Below, in pieces: positions 35,285 to 42,390 of a stretch of DNA of 48,049 nt. Numbering within the stretch: the first letter of the stretch is position 1; each line of letters begins with the position of its first letter. The DNA is taken from assembly GCA_964555645.1 (NCBI GenBank), contig CAZKTA010000022.1, forward strand, positions 1 to 48,049. Reading direction: 5' to 3'. This DNA comes from DTLC01 sp964555645. Its GTDB lineage: Bacteria > Verrucomicrobiota > Verrucomicrobiia > Limisphaerales > DTLC01. A model generated the notes under the pieces. The model had not been told where the DNA came from, did not search any database, and saw nothing but the letters and a program-made list of their open reading frames with translations. The position numbers and the translations under genes are program-made.

Positions 35285-36154
35285 ATGAATCCGCATGGTG
35301 CATCATATGAAACCGACTTGCGCTGCGAACGCAGCTGTGCTGCCGCCGCCCGGCTCGGCACCGCACCTGCTGCGCTGACGGCATGCCGATTGTGCGCTCA
35401 CAACTGCGGCGTGGATCGGCTAATGGGCGAGCGCGGCCGGTGCAGCGCGGGCGCTGCGCCACGCGTGCACTTGGCGCAGGTCGAGATGGCAGATGAGCTT
35501 GAGCTTATACCGACCTTTGGCATTGCATTCAGTGGATGCAACATGCGTTGCGCGTTTTGCATCGCAGGGCCACAAAGCTGGGAGCCGTTTGCAGGGGCGG
35601 TAATGTCCCCGATTGAACTTTCGTGCCTGGCTGAACGTGCCATTGCCGGTGGAGTACGGACGGTGACATTTCATGGGGGTGAACCCACGCTGTACATACC
35701 GTTCTTGCTCGATGTGGTTGCGGAACTGCCGGCGGGCGCAAAGCTTGTTCTTAAGACCAACGGCTACTTTAGTGAAACTGCGCGGCAGCTCCTGCGCAGC
35801 GTGTTTGATGTCTGGTGTGTGGATTACAAGTTTGGCTGCGACGATTGTGCAGAGCGGCTTGCTTGTGTGCAGGACTACACCCGCACAGTCCGCAAAAACT
35901 TGCTCTGGGCAGCGGCACATACAGATCTGATCGTGCGACATTTGCTGATGCCGGGCCACATTGAATGTTGTTGGGCGCCCATGGCTGAGTGGCTTTGTAA
36001 AAATCTCCCCGGCGTCAAAGTGAGTCTTCGGACAGGTTTTTGGCCTGCTTGGCAATCGGAATTACACGCTGAACTGCGGAGGACAACCCAGGCCAATGAA
36101 ATCGAAGCGGCGCTATCCGTTGGCCGATGGTTTGGACTGAACTTAATCCAGTGA
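35285..36154 (+). CDS. Radical SAM protein, PflA/PflX-like
   Basis: A 289-residue enzyme with C85-x3-C89-x2-C92 in FSGCNMRCAFCIAGPQ, binding the SAM-ligated 4Fe-4S cluster, then TVTFHGGEPTLYIPFLLD. Upstream cysteines in CRLCAHNCGVD and GERGRCSAG match the putative pyruvate-formate-lyase-activating (PflX/COG1313) group. It would activate a glycyl radical enzyme or modify a protein, but no glycyl radical partner is in the window. The ATG at 35285 gives the expected start; the frame is open earlier. It is 25 bp after the 77-residue gene and 4 bp before the next, so it belongs to the sigma operon. Confidence 0.88.
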   Translation: MNPHGASYETDLRCERSCAAAARLGTAPAALTACRLCAHNCGVDRLMGERGRCSAGAAPRVHLAQVEMADELELIPTFGIAFSGCNMRCAFCIAGPQSWEPFAGAVMSPIELSCLAERAIAGGVRTVTFHGGEPTLYIPFLLDVVAELPAGAKLVLKTNGYFSETARQLLRSVFDVWCVDYKFGCDDCAERLACVQDYTRTVRKNLLWAAAHTDLIVRHLLMPGHIECCWAPMAEWLCKNLPGVKVSLRTGFWPAWQSELHAELRRTTQANEIEAALSVGRWFGLNLIQ

Positions 36155-36158
36155 ACCT

Positions 36159-36398
36159 ATGCGTAAAATCGCCTGTCAGACCGAGCTTTTGATACTTCCG
36201 GATGGCCGGGTTCTGGCCCAAAATATCACACCGGCCATGGCATTAGTTTTGGGCGAGCTAAACCAGACAGACCTGCAGTTTGGGCCGCGCGTAGCGCTTG
36301 CGGCGTCTATGCTGGGCGCCAATGCCGGTTGTGTCCAGCTAGAGCCATCGGACAATGCGCGGCGCCGGACCGAACTAAATGAGGCAGGATCAATCTAA
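36159..36398 (+). CDS. Small conserved hypothetical protein in the sigma operon
   Basis: A 79-residue protein with MRKIACQTELLILPDGRVLA, NITPAMALVLGELNQ and a polar tail. It is squeezed between the radical SAM gene (4 bp gap) and the AAA+ gene (2 bp gap), so translation is probably coupled. The LLILPDGRVLAQNITP phrase recurs, in my memory, in small proteins beside Ycf46-like ATPases. No catalytic motif is visible; it could be a peptide substrate of the radical SAM enzyme, which is speculative. Confidence 0.6.
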   Translation: MRKIACQTELLILPDGRVLAQNITPAMALVLGELNQTDLQFGPRVALAASMLGANAGCVQLEPSDNARRRTELNEAGSI

Positions 36399-36400
36399 CG

Positions 36401-37954
36401 ATGAACTTTGCCCAAGAAGTTGAGACGCTTATACGTGCGCGGTACCCGATCCTTTACATCCTGTCGAGTGAAGAGGGGCGGGTCGAAAGCTTGTTGATCG
36501 AGATCGCGCTTAAACGACAAAAAAAGGTTTTCGAATGGAGCTACACCACCGGCATTGTTCCCGCCGGCACTTCAATCCAGTCGCAAAAACATCGTAACGC
36601 ACCGTCAAGAGACCCGTTGGTTGCCCTCGACCAGGTGATTGACCAGGTCGAGCCTGCCATCTTCATTTTCAAGGATTTTCATCCGTTTCTGGCGCGGAGC
36701 AATTTCGCCGTCATCCGTCGGCTCAAGGAAATTGCGCTGCACCTGAAGAACAGCCTCAAAACAATTGTGCTTGTGTCGCCCGTGCTCGAAATCCCGACCG
36801 AGCTTGAGAAAGAAGTCACCGTACTTAACCACCCTTTGCCGGACCTTGACGAACTGGGCGCGTTGTTGGACAAAATAATCGAAGAGGTTAGCCAGCTTAA
36901 AAATGTCAGAATCGAGCTGGATGACGCCGGCCGCGAGCGGTTGCTCAAAGCGGCACTTGGACTAACGCTTGGCGAGGCCGAAAACGTGTTCGCAAAGATC
37001 ATTGTCAAAAATGGCCGGCTCAGCAGTGCAGATGTCAACGAAGTGTTCTCGGAAAAACAGCAGATCATACGCAAAAACGGTCTGCTCGAGTATTACGCCA
37101 CCGAGGAAACGTTCGATAACGTAGGCGGGCTTGCAGTGCTTAAGGACTGGCTCAAGAAACGCGCTTTGGCATTGACAGATCAAGCGCGCGCGTTCGGGCT
37201 GCCTGCGCCCAAAGGTATCCTGCTTTTGGGGGTTCAAGGCTGTGGCAAAAGCCTCTGCGCAAAAGCTGTGTCGCGCCTGTGGCAATTGCCACTGCTGCGG
37301 TTCGATATGGGTCGAATGTTCGGCAGCCTCGTGGGTTCATCCGAGGAAAACGTGCGCAAAGCAATAGCTGTGGCCGAGTCAGTCGCACCGGCTGTGCTTT
37401 GGGTGGACGAAATTGACAAGGCATTCGCAGGCTCACAAAGCTCGGCCATGACAGACGGCGGTACAACTGCACGTGTGTTTGGGACATTTTTGACATGGCT
37501 ATCTGAAAAAACCGCCCCCGTGTTCGTAGTTGCAACCGCAAACGACATTTCGCAACTGCCACCTGAACTGTTGCGCAAAGGCCGGCTGGACGAAATCTTT
37601 TACGTTGACCTGCCCACAGAGGAAGAACGCGCCGAGATCTTCCGCATTCACATCCGGAAACGTGGCCGCGCCCCCGAAAAGTTCGATATCCCGGCGCTTG
37701 TAGCCGCCAGCAAAGACTTCAGCGGCGCTGAAATCGAAGAAGCTGTAATCAGCGGCCTGTATGACGCATTTTACATGGGGAGCGAACTGACCACCGGGCT
37801 CATCCTGAACGCGCTGCGTCAGACTGTGCCATTGTCGAAAACGATGGAGGAACAGATCAACCGGCTGCGCACATGGGCCGAAGGCCGCGCGCGAAATGCG
37901 AGTATTGTGGTTGACATAACGCAACGTGCACAAGTGCGACGCATGGAGTTGTAA
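36401..37954 (+). CDS. Ycf46-like AAA+ ATPase
   Basis: A 517-residue soluble protein. Residues 1-225 match the Ycf46 N-terminal region (ETLIRARYPILYILSSEEGR, VFEWSYTTGI, FIFKDFHPFL). The AAA+ module follows with Walker A GVQGCGKS at 277-284, Walker B VLWVDEIDKAF at about 332-342, the sensor stretch VVATANDISQLPPELLRKGR with its arginines, and a C-terminal lid. Such proteins are cytoplasmic, not FtsH proteases: no membrane helix and no protease domain. Their role is unknown; in cyanobacteria Ycf46 has been linked to CO2 uptake. It ends the sigma-factor operon, and the DUF1257/DUF2997 genes lie just downstream. Confidence 0.92.
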   Translation: MNFAQEVETLIRARYPILYILSSEEGRVESLLIEIALKRQKKVFEWSYTTGIVPAGTSIQSQKHRNAPSRDPLVALDQVIDQVEPAIFIFKDFHPFLARSNFAVIRRLKEIALHLKNSLKTIVLVSPVLEIPTELEKEVTVLNHPLPDLDELGALLDKIIEEVSQLKNVRIELDDAGRERLLKAALGLTLGEAENVFAKIIVKNGRLSSADVNEVFSEKQQIIRKNGLLEYYATEETFDNVGGLAVLKDWLKKRALALTDQARAFGLPAPKGILLLGVQGCGKSLCAKAVSRLWQLPLLRFDMGRMFGSLVGSSEENVRKAIAVAESVAPAVLWVDEIDKAFAGSQSSAMTDGGTTARVFGTFLTWLSEKTAPVFVVATANDISQLPPELLRKGRLDEIFYVDLPTEEERAEIFRIHIRKRGRAPEKFDIPALVAASKDFSGAEIEEAVISGLYDAFYMGSELTTGLILNALRQTVPLSKTMEEQINRLRTWAEGRARNASIVVDITQRAQVRRMEL

Positions 37955-38496
37955 CTGCGCGTCCACGCCAGGTTTTTGTCGTCTGCAACGCCGCACCGAT
38001 AAAGAACCTGAACTATGAGAGGCGTGCTCCGAGAGGCTCCAGATCCAAACCCAAAACTGAAATGCAAAACACCAGGCGCTTTCACAGTCGCAAATCACAA
38101 AAATCCGAACCCGTAGATTACAAATAGCTGGGCGGCCTCCCAAAACTCGCCTTTCTGACATAACCGCTCCTACTTGCCACCGGGATACGGCCGGCAGATT
38201 CTCGTTTCCCAGCCAATGCGTCTGTGTGCCGGACTCAGGTCTAGTCGCCGCACACCTTTCTGGAGGGTCTCAGACTTCAGCTCGGAAATTTCAAAACGCA
38301 TTGCCCGAAAGACCGTTGAATCGGCTTGCCTGCGTTAGGGCGCGCTCCCGGCACGCATCTGAAGCAGTGTGTTAATGAGACACTATTGACGGCGCGTTAA
38401 ATATCCGCGCACGCCTTCGGCAAGTGGCTCGCGATCCCGAGCGTGACGAACCGCCGCAAGCTGCGTCTAACGTTTCAGAGTACTGGAAAAGTTTAT
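37955..38496. other. Spacer between the AAA+ gene and the DUF1257-like gene
   Basis: About 540 bp. No intact gene seen. A TTGACG at about 38386 and a GCGCG/CGCGC inverted repeat around an AT-rich core at about 38391-38410 could belong to a promoter for the downstream genes, but no convincing -10 was fixed. Confidence 0.35.
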
Positions 38497-38970
38497 ATGA
38501 GTGCAGTTTGTGTGCTAACGCCAATTGTAATTGCAGCTTGGCCGGTGTTCAGCACGGCAGTTGCCACAGCAGCCGCCTCATTGGGCTATAACGTTGTATC
38601 TGGTATAGCCGAGGCATACAGAGAGAATCAAACTGTAGAAGAACCTGCCAAAGTGACGCTCGACATTCCCCACAGCGAGCTGGTCACAGACCGGCTCGGG
38701 CGCGACCAAAAAATAACTGTGACCCGCCAGGGCCTGACGGTCACCTTTTCGCGTGATGCGCGAGGACGCGCGGCGCTTTGCGTAACCGGCGCAGGTCACA
38801 CGGAGGAATCGCTTCGTGCCTTAGGTGAAGAACTCGCCAAACGTGTGGTGCAGCAGTATGTCTATGACCGATTGATCCAGCAAATCCGCGCGCGACAGTT
38901 TGTGGTCGTAGAAGAACACGTGGATGAAAACAACGCAATCCACCTGAAAGTCCGGCATTGGGACCAATGA
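38497..38970 (+). CDS. DUF1257 (Ycf35)-like protein
   Basis: A 157-residue protein with a hydrophobic N-terminal third (MSAVCVLTPIVIAAWPVFST, then AVATAAASLGYNVV) and a C-terminal half resembling DUF1257: VVQQYVYDRLIQQIRARQFV, then VEEHVDENNAIHLKVRHW. Ycf35/DUF1257 proteins are of unknown function and accompany Ycf46-type ATPases in many genomes. The ATG at 38497 is chosen because the earlier frame (from 38443) is not hydrophobic. DUF2997 follows 35 bp later. The match is by eye, and only the C-terminus is convincing. Confidence 0.6.
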   Translation: MSAVCVLTPIVIAAWPVFSTAVATAAASLGYNVVSGIAEAYRENQTVEEPAKVTLDIPHSELVTDRLGRDQKITVTRQGLTVTFSRDARGRAALCVTGAGHTEESLRALGEELAKRVVQQYVYDRLIQQIRARQFVVVEEHVDENNAIHLKVRHWDQ

Positions 38971-39005
38971 GAGTGCAAGCCGGGCTAGGAACAACTGATT
39001 AACTT

Positions 39006-39218
39006 ATGCCACAACGCGAGTTTGACATAACGATCGAACCTGACGGTGAAGTGCGACTCCAAGTGCGTGGTTACAAGGGCAAAAGCTGTCTCGAAGCAGC
39101 AAAACTTTTCGAACGTGTTGTTGGTCGGCTCAAATCGAAACAGTTGACCAGTGAATATTACGAACCTGATGAACAGGTTCGGTTTTACATCGAACAGCGC
39201 AGACCGGACAACGCGTAA
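39006..39218 (+). CDS. DUF2997 protein
   Basis: A 70-residue protein: FDITIEPDGEVRLQVRGYKG then KSCLEAAKLFERVVGRL and a tail. DUF2997 proteins share the I-x-x-DG-x-V ... G-x-KG-x-x-C core and are found next to DUF1257 and Ycf46-like ATPases. Function unknown. It lies 35 bp after the DUF1257-like gene and 24 bp before the next. Confidence 0.8.
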   Translation: MPQREFDITIEPDGEVRLQVRGYKGKSCLEAAKLFERVVGRLKSKQLTSEYYEPDEQVRFYIEQRRPDNA

Positions 39219-39242
39219 CCCGGATAAATCGGCCGGCATTGT

Positions 39243-40150
39243 ATGGGCTTGATGGGCTCGCCGTCCAGTTCACCGTACTATCCACCCCGTGCGCGGTGGC
39301 GTCTGCCGTTCGCCGCCATTGGGAACCGCATCCGACGCTGGCTCGGTCGGTGGCGGCTTCGCTTGCCAACTGTGCGACAGGCAGTTAATTTCTGCCTGCA
39401 GTTGCTTGTGCCGGAGTTGACATTCTACTTCACCGGTTTGACGCGAATTTGGCGGCTTACCATCATTAGCTCAATAGTTGGCATTGTGGTGTTGATCATT
39501 TGGCTTGGCTACATAGCGGCGGACCTGGCATGGCTAATAATCATTTCCGCCCACGGCGTGAGCGTATCGCACTTGCTGACCACAACCATGAAGCTAAAGC
39601 GCGGTCTAAACAAGTTGATTGTCACATTTGCGACTTTTTTCGTGCTTATAGCCCTAGTTTACAAGCCCGCACGGCGTGCGTTTTCAGCCATATTGCTTTG
39701 CCGTTACGGACCCCGCACGGCGTTGTAGTGGTAAATCCACGCGCAAAATTCGCCCAGATCGAGCGGGGTGAGCTTGTGGCCTACCGCATCGGAAGCGTCG
39801 CTCGTTCTGGATTCATTGTGCAGGGTGGATATAGGCTCGGTCTAGTGTTGGCCAAGCCGGCAGACAAGGTCAGGTTCGATTCTGATACGTTAATGGTAAA
39901 CAATGTTGTCCGCGAGCGGCTTGCAACCATGCCTGCTGCAGGCGAAGTTACCGTGCCAGAAAAAAGCTGGCTAATCTGGCCCGAGATAGGTATCCAAATT
40001 TACGGACAAGTGCATCCGGAGCAGTTGGCGCAGCAGTTGCTTGAAATTGCGTTTGTTGACCAAGAACGGTTGGTCGGCAAACCGTACATGTGGTGGTTCG
40101 GGAGAAAACAAATTTTGCATGAGCAGATTTGGCCACCTCGAGTTCGATGA
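39243..40150 (+). pseudogene. S26-peptidase-like membrane protein, split by a frameshift
   Basis: One frame (39243-39728) encodes an Arg-rich N-terminus and three membrane helices (WRLTIISSIVGIVVLIIWLG, then LNKLIVTFATFFVLIALVY). Another, open to 40150, continues with HIALPLRTPHGVVVVNPRA, IERGELVAYRIG and TVPEKSWLIWPEIGI, patterns of S26 (signal-peptidase-like) periplasmic domains. Adding one T to TTTT at 39681-39684 joins them into a 302-residue protein. No Ser-Lys dyad is visible, so it may be inactive even when intact. The break could be a sequencing error or a real mutation. It overlaps the TPR gene by 32 bp. Confidence 0.6.
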
Positions 40151-40892
40151 GGAATTCGAAGGCGAATTCCGACGCGCTGAATCTGTCAGCGATGAGGTGT
40201 ACTACTTGACAGGCGCGCAAACGGCATTTGAAGACGCCGATTTCGAAAAAGCGCTCCGTTGGTACGCAAAAGTGCTCGAGTTTAACCCGGATAACGTCTC
40301 GGCTTGGGTTGGCCAAGTGCGTGCGTTAATCGAGCTCGGTGAATTTCGCGAGGCCCGGCTCTGGGCCGATAAAGCCCTCGAGCGCTTCCCGAACGAACCT
40401 GAGTTGTTAGCTGCCAAAGCTGTTGCCCTCGGCCGAAGTGGTTTCTTAGAGGAAGCAATTGCGTTTTCAGACGCTGCAGTCGAACAGCGTGGTGACACAC
40501 CTTACGTATGGCTTGCGCGCGGTGACGTGTTACTTGCGCGGCGTGAGCAACGGGCAGATTACTGCTTCGACAAAGCACTTGCATTGGCGCCCGACAATTG
40601 GTTCATCACATGGTTGGCTGCGCGCATTCGGTATTACTACAAACAGTTCGCCGCTGCGTTGAAACTGCTGCAGCAGGCAATCGAACTAAACGCAACCCAT
40701 TTCATGCTGTGGCTTGAACTCGGCCAGTGCCAACTCGAGCTGGGGCTGATTAACGCGGCCGAGCGGTCGTTTGAACAAGCCAGACAGCTTAACCCGGGTT
40801 GCGCGCAGGCCAGAGTCGGCGTCACACGTGCGGCAAACATTGGATTACTCGGCAGGCTCGCCGGGCTGTGGCGCAGGTTTTTCAGGGCATGA
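40119..40892 (+). CDS. TPR-repeat protein
   Basis: A 257-residue soluble protein with about five tetratricopeptide repeats from residue 32 on (YYLTGAQTAFEDADFEKALR, WYAKVLEFNPDNVSAWVGQV, PYVWLARGDVLLARREQRAD, LELGQCQLELGLINAAERSF), ending in a basic LAGLWRRFFRA. The start MSRFGHLEFDEEFEGEFRR at 40119 is the conserved one; an earlier frame exists at 40041. It would be a protein-protein scaffold. It overlaps the membrane protein gene by 32 bp and the PilT gene by 4 bp, so it is tightly coupled to both. Confidence 0.88.
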   Translation: MSRFGHLEFDEEFEGEFRRAESVSDEVYYLTGAQTAFEDADFEKALRWYAKVLEFNPDNVSAWVGQVRALIELGEFREARLWADKALERFPNEPELLAAKAVALGRSGFLEEAIAFSDAAVEQRGDTPYVWLARGDVLLARREQRADYCFDKALALAPDNWFITWLAARIRYYYKQFAAALKLLQQAIELNATHFMLWLELGQCQLELGLINAAERSFEQARQLNPGCAQARVGVTRAANIGLLGRLAGLWRRFFRA

Positions 40893-41950
40893 GCACCGAA
40901 TACTTTGACAGTCTGCTACGGACCGCTGTCGAATACGACGCCTCGGACTTGCATCTTGTGGCGGGCGTATCACCTGCATACCGTGTAAACGGTGAGATCA
41001 TTTTGGCTGACACCCCACCCGTTACCGAGACCGAGCTTAATGAATTATGCAACGCGCTCCTCAATGACCATCAGAAACACAAGTTCGAGCTGGATTGGGA
41101 ACTGTGCATGTCGTTTCGGCATCCTGAGGCAGGCCGGATGCGCCTTACATTTTATCGGCGGAACGCCAATCCTGAACTAAGCGTGCGATTTTGCGGCCGC
41201 GAAATTCCCGGTCGCGACGAACTCGGGTTGCCACCCCAAATCGACGAGCTCGCCCGTAAACCGATCGGGCTGGTGCTCATCACAGGGCCGACCGGCTCTG
41301 GCAAAACAACCACCATGAACTACATGGTCAATCTCATCAACTCCGAGCGCCGCTGCAAGATCGTCACAATCGAAGACCCGATCGAGTTCGTCCACGAAAA
41401 CAAACGTGCCATTGTGGTGCAACAGGAGGTGTTGACAGATGTAAGGTCCTTCAACCGCGCGCTTATCCATGTGCTGCGCCAGGACCCAGACGTGATTGTC
41501 ATCGGCGAGTTACGCGACCCCGAGTCAATCGCAACTGCGTTGACAGCAGCCGAGACAGGGCACCTTGTCATCGCCACCATGCACTCGCCGGGTGTTGCAC
41601 AGGCAATCGAACGCGTGGTGGGCGTGTTTGAAGGCCCAACACAACGCCAGGTCATCATGCAACTCGCAAACACACTCCAGGGCATAATCGCTCAGGAATT
41701 GTTGCCTGCGCTCGACCGGAACCGGCGCGTGCTTGCCTATGAGCTTGTTATTGCCACCGGCGCAGTCCGCAACATCATCCGCGAAACCCAACTTCACCAA
41801 CTCGAAAACATCATTCAAATGGGCAAAAAAGAGGGCATGGTCCTGATGGACAATTGCTTACGCGATCTTTACTGCAAGTGCCTTATCAGCTACGACACCG
41901 CTGTTGCGCGCGCCCGTAACCCTGACCGGATTGTAAAACACAATGCGTAA
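40889..41950 (+). CDS. PilT-like secretion/retraction ATPase
   Basis: A 353-residue hexameric AAA-type ATPase of the PilT family: Walker A GPTGSGKT at 133-140, Asp box EDPIEFVH, Walker B DPDVIVIGELRDPESI and a His box with HLVIATMHSPGVAQAIERV. The C-terminal helices are intact. PilT proteins drive type IV pilus retraction, but no pilin, PilB or PilC lies in the window, so it may work with the neighbouring TPR and membrane proteins. The start overlaps the TPR stop by 4 bp (ATGA); an upstream frame from 40799 is discarded. Confidence 0.9.
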   Translation: MSTEYFDSLLRTAVEYDASDLHLVAGVSPAYRVNGEIILADTPPVTETELNELCNALLNDHQKHKFELDWELCMSFRHPEAGRMRLTFYRRNANPELSVRFCGREIPGRDELGLPPQIDELARKPIGLVLITGPTGSGKTTTMNYMVNLINSERRCKIVTIEDPIEFVHENKRAIVVQQEVLTDVRSFNRALIHVLRQDPDVIVIGELRDPESIATALTAAETGHLVIATMHSPGVAQAIERVVGVFEGPTQRQVIMQLANTLQGIIAQELLPALDRNRRVLAYELVIATGAVRNIIRETQLHQLENIIQMGKKEGMVLMDNCLRDLYCKCLISYDTAVARARNPDRIVKHNA

Positions 41951-42384
41951 CTGAGCACTTGGGCGCATAGTTTGTCAGATGGACATCGCGCAGTCCCAGA
42001 AGATGCTTCGAGCGCAAAGAACCGAACTGGCAGGGCCCGCGCCCACTTGTGTGACAAAAACGACCCGGTGTCGTTTCTTCCATGACGCGAAGTGTGACTT
42101 GGGGGCCTTGGCTAGGTGCACCTACCAACATATTTGTTTGTGGCAGGGGCGCATGACTTCATGCGTCTGAAAAATTTGCAGAGCGACCACGGCTCGCGCG
42201 GCTGAAAACGGCCAGGACAAACGCCGTGAGACCTCCCTACCCTTTCATACTGTGCCGACTCTGTTTTCGGGGTTGATTAGGTGTGTAAGATGTGTATCCA
42301 CACTTGCGGAATTATAACGACAATCTAAGTGCAGTTTTTAGCCAGCCGCACTACTTGCGGCCAAGGTCACCCTGCCGGGTGCAT
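41951..42384. other. Convergent spacer with palindromes
   Basis: About 430 bp between the PilT-like gene (plus) and hypF (minus). It contains a perfect 12-bp palindrome TAGGTGCACCTA (42113-42124), a small hairpin CGCATG-ACTT-CATGCG (42150-42165) and, close to hypF, CACCC-TGCC-GGGTG followed by a T-rich run (42368-42390). No gene was recognised. Confidence 0.45.
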
Positions 42385-42390
42385 TTATTT
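42368..42390 (+). terminator. Possible weak terminator at the hypF end
   Basis: CACCC (42368-42372) pairs with GGGTG (42377-42381) and is followed on the plus strand by CATTTATTTT. The stem is short. It would terminate plus-strand transcription, far (about 420 bp) from the PilT stop. Low confidence. Confidence 0.25.

Noticed and set aside
39635..39641. Programmed -1 frameshift at T_TTT_TTC in the S26-like gene
   Set aside because: The original frame stays membrane-like for another 15 codons past this site, so the shift must occur later, at about 39681.
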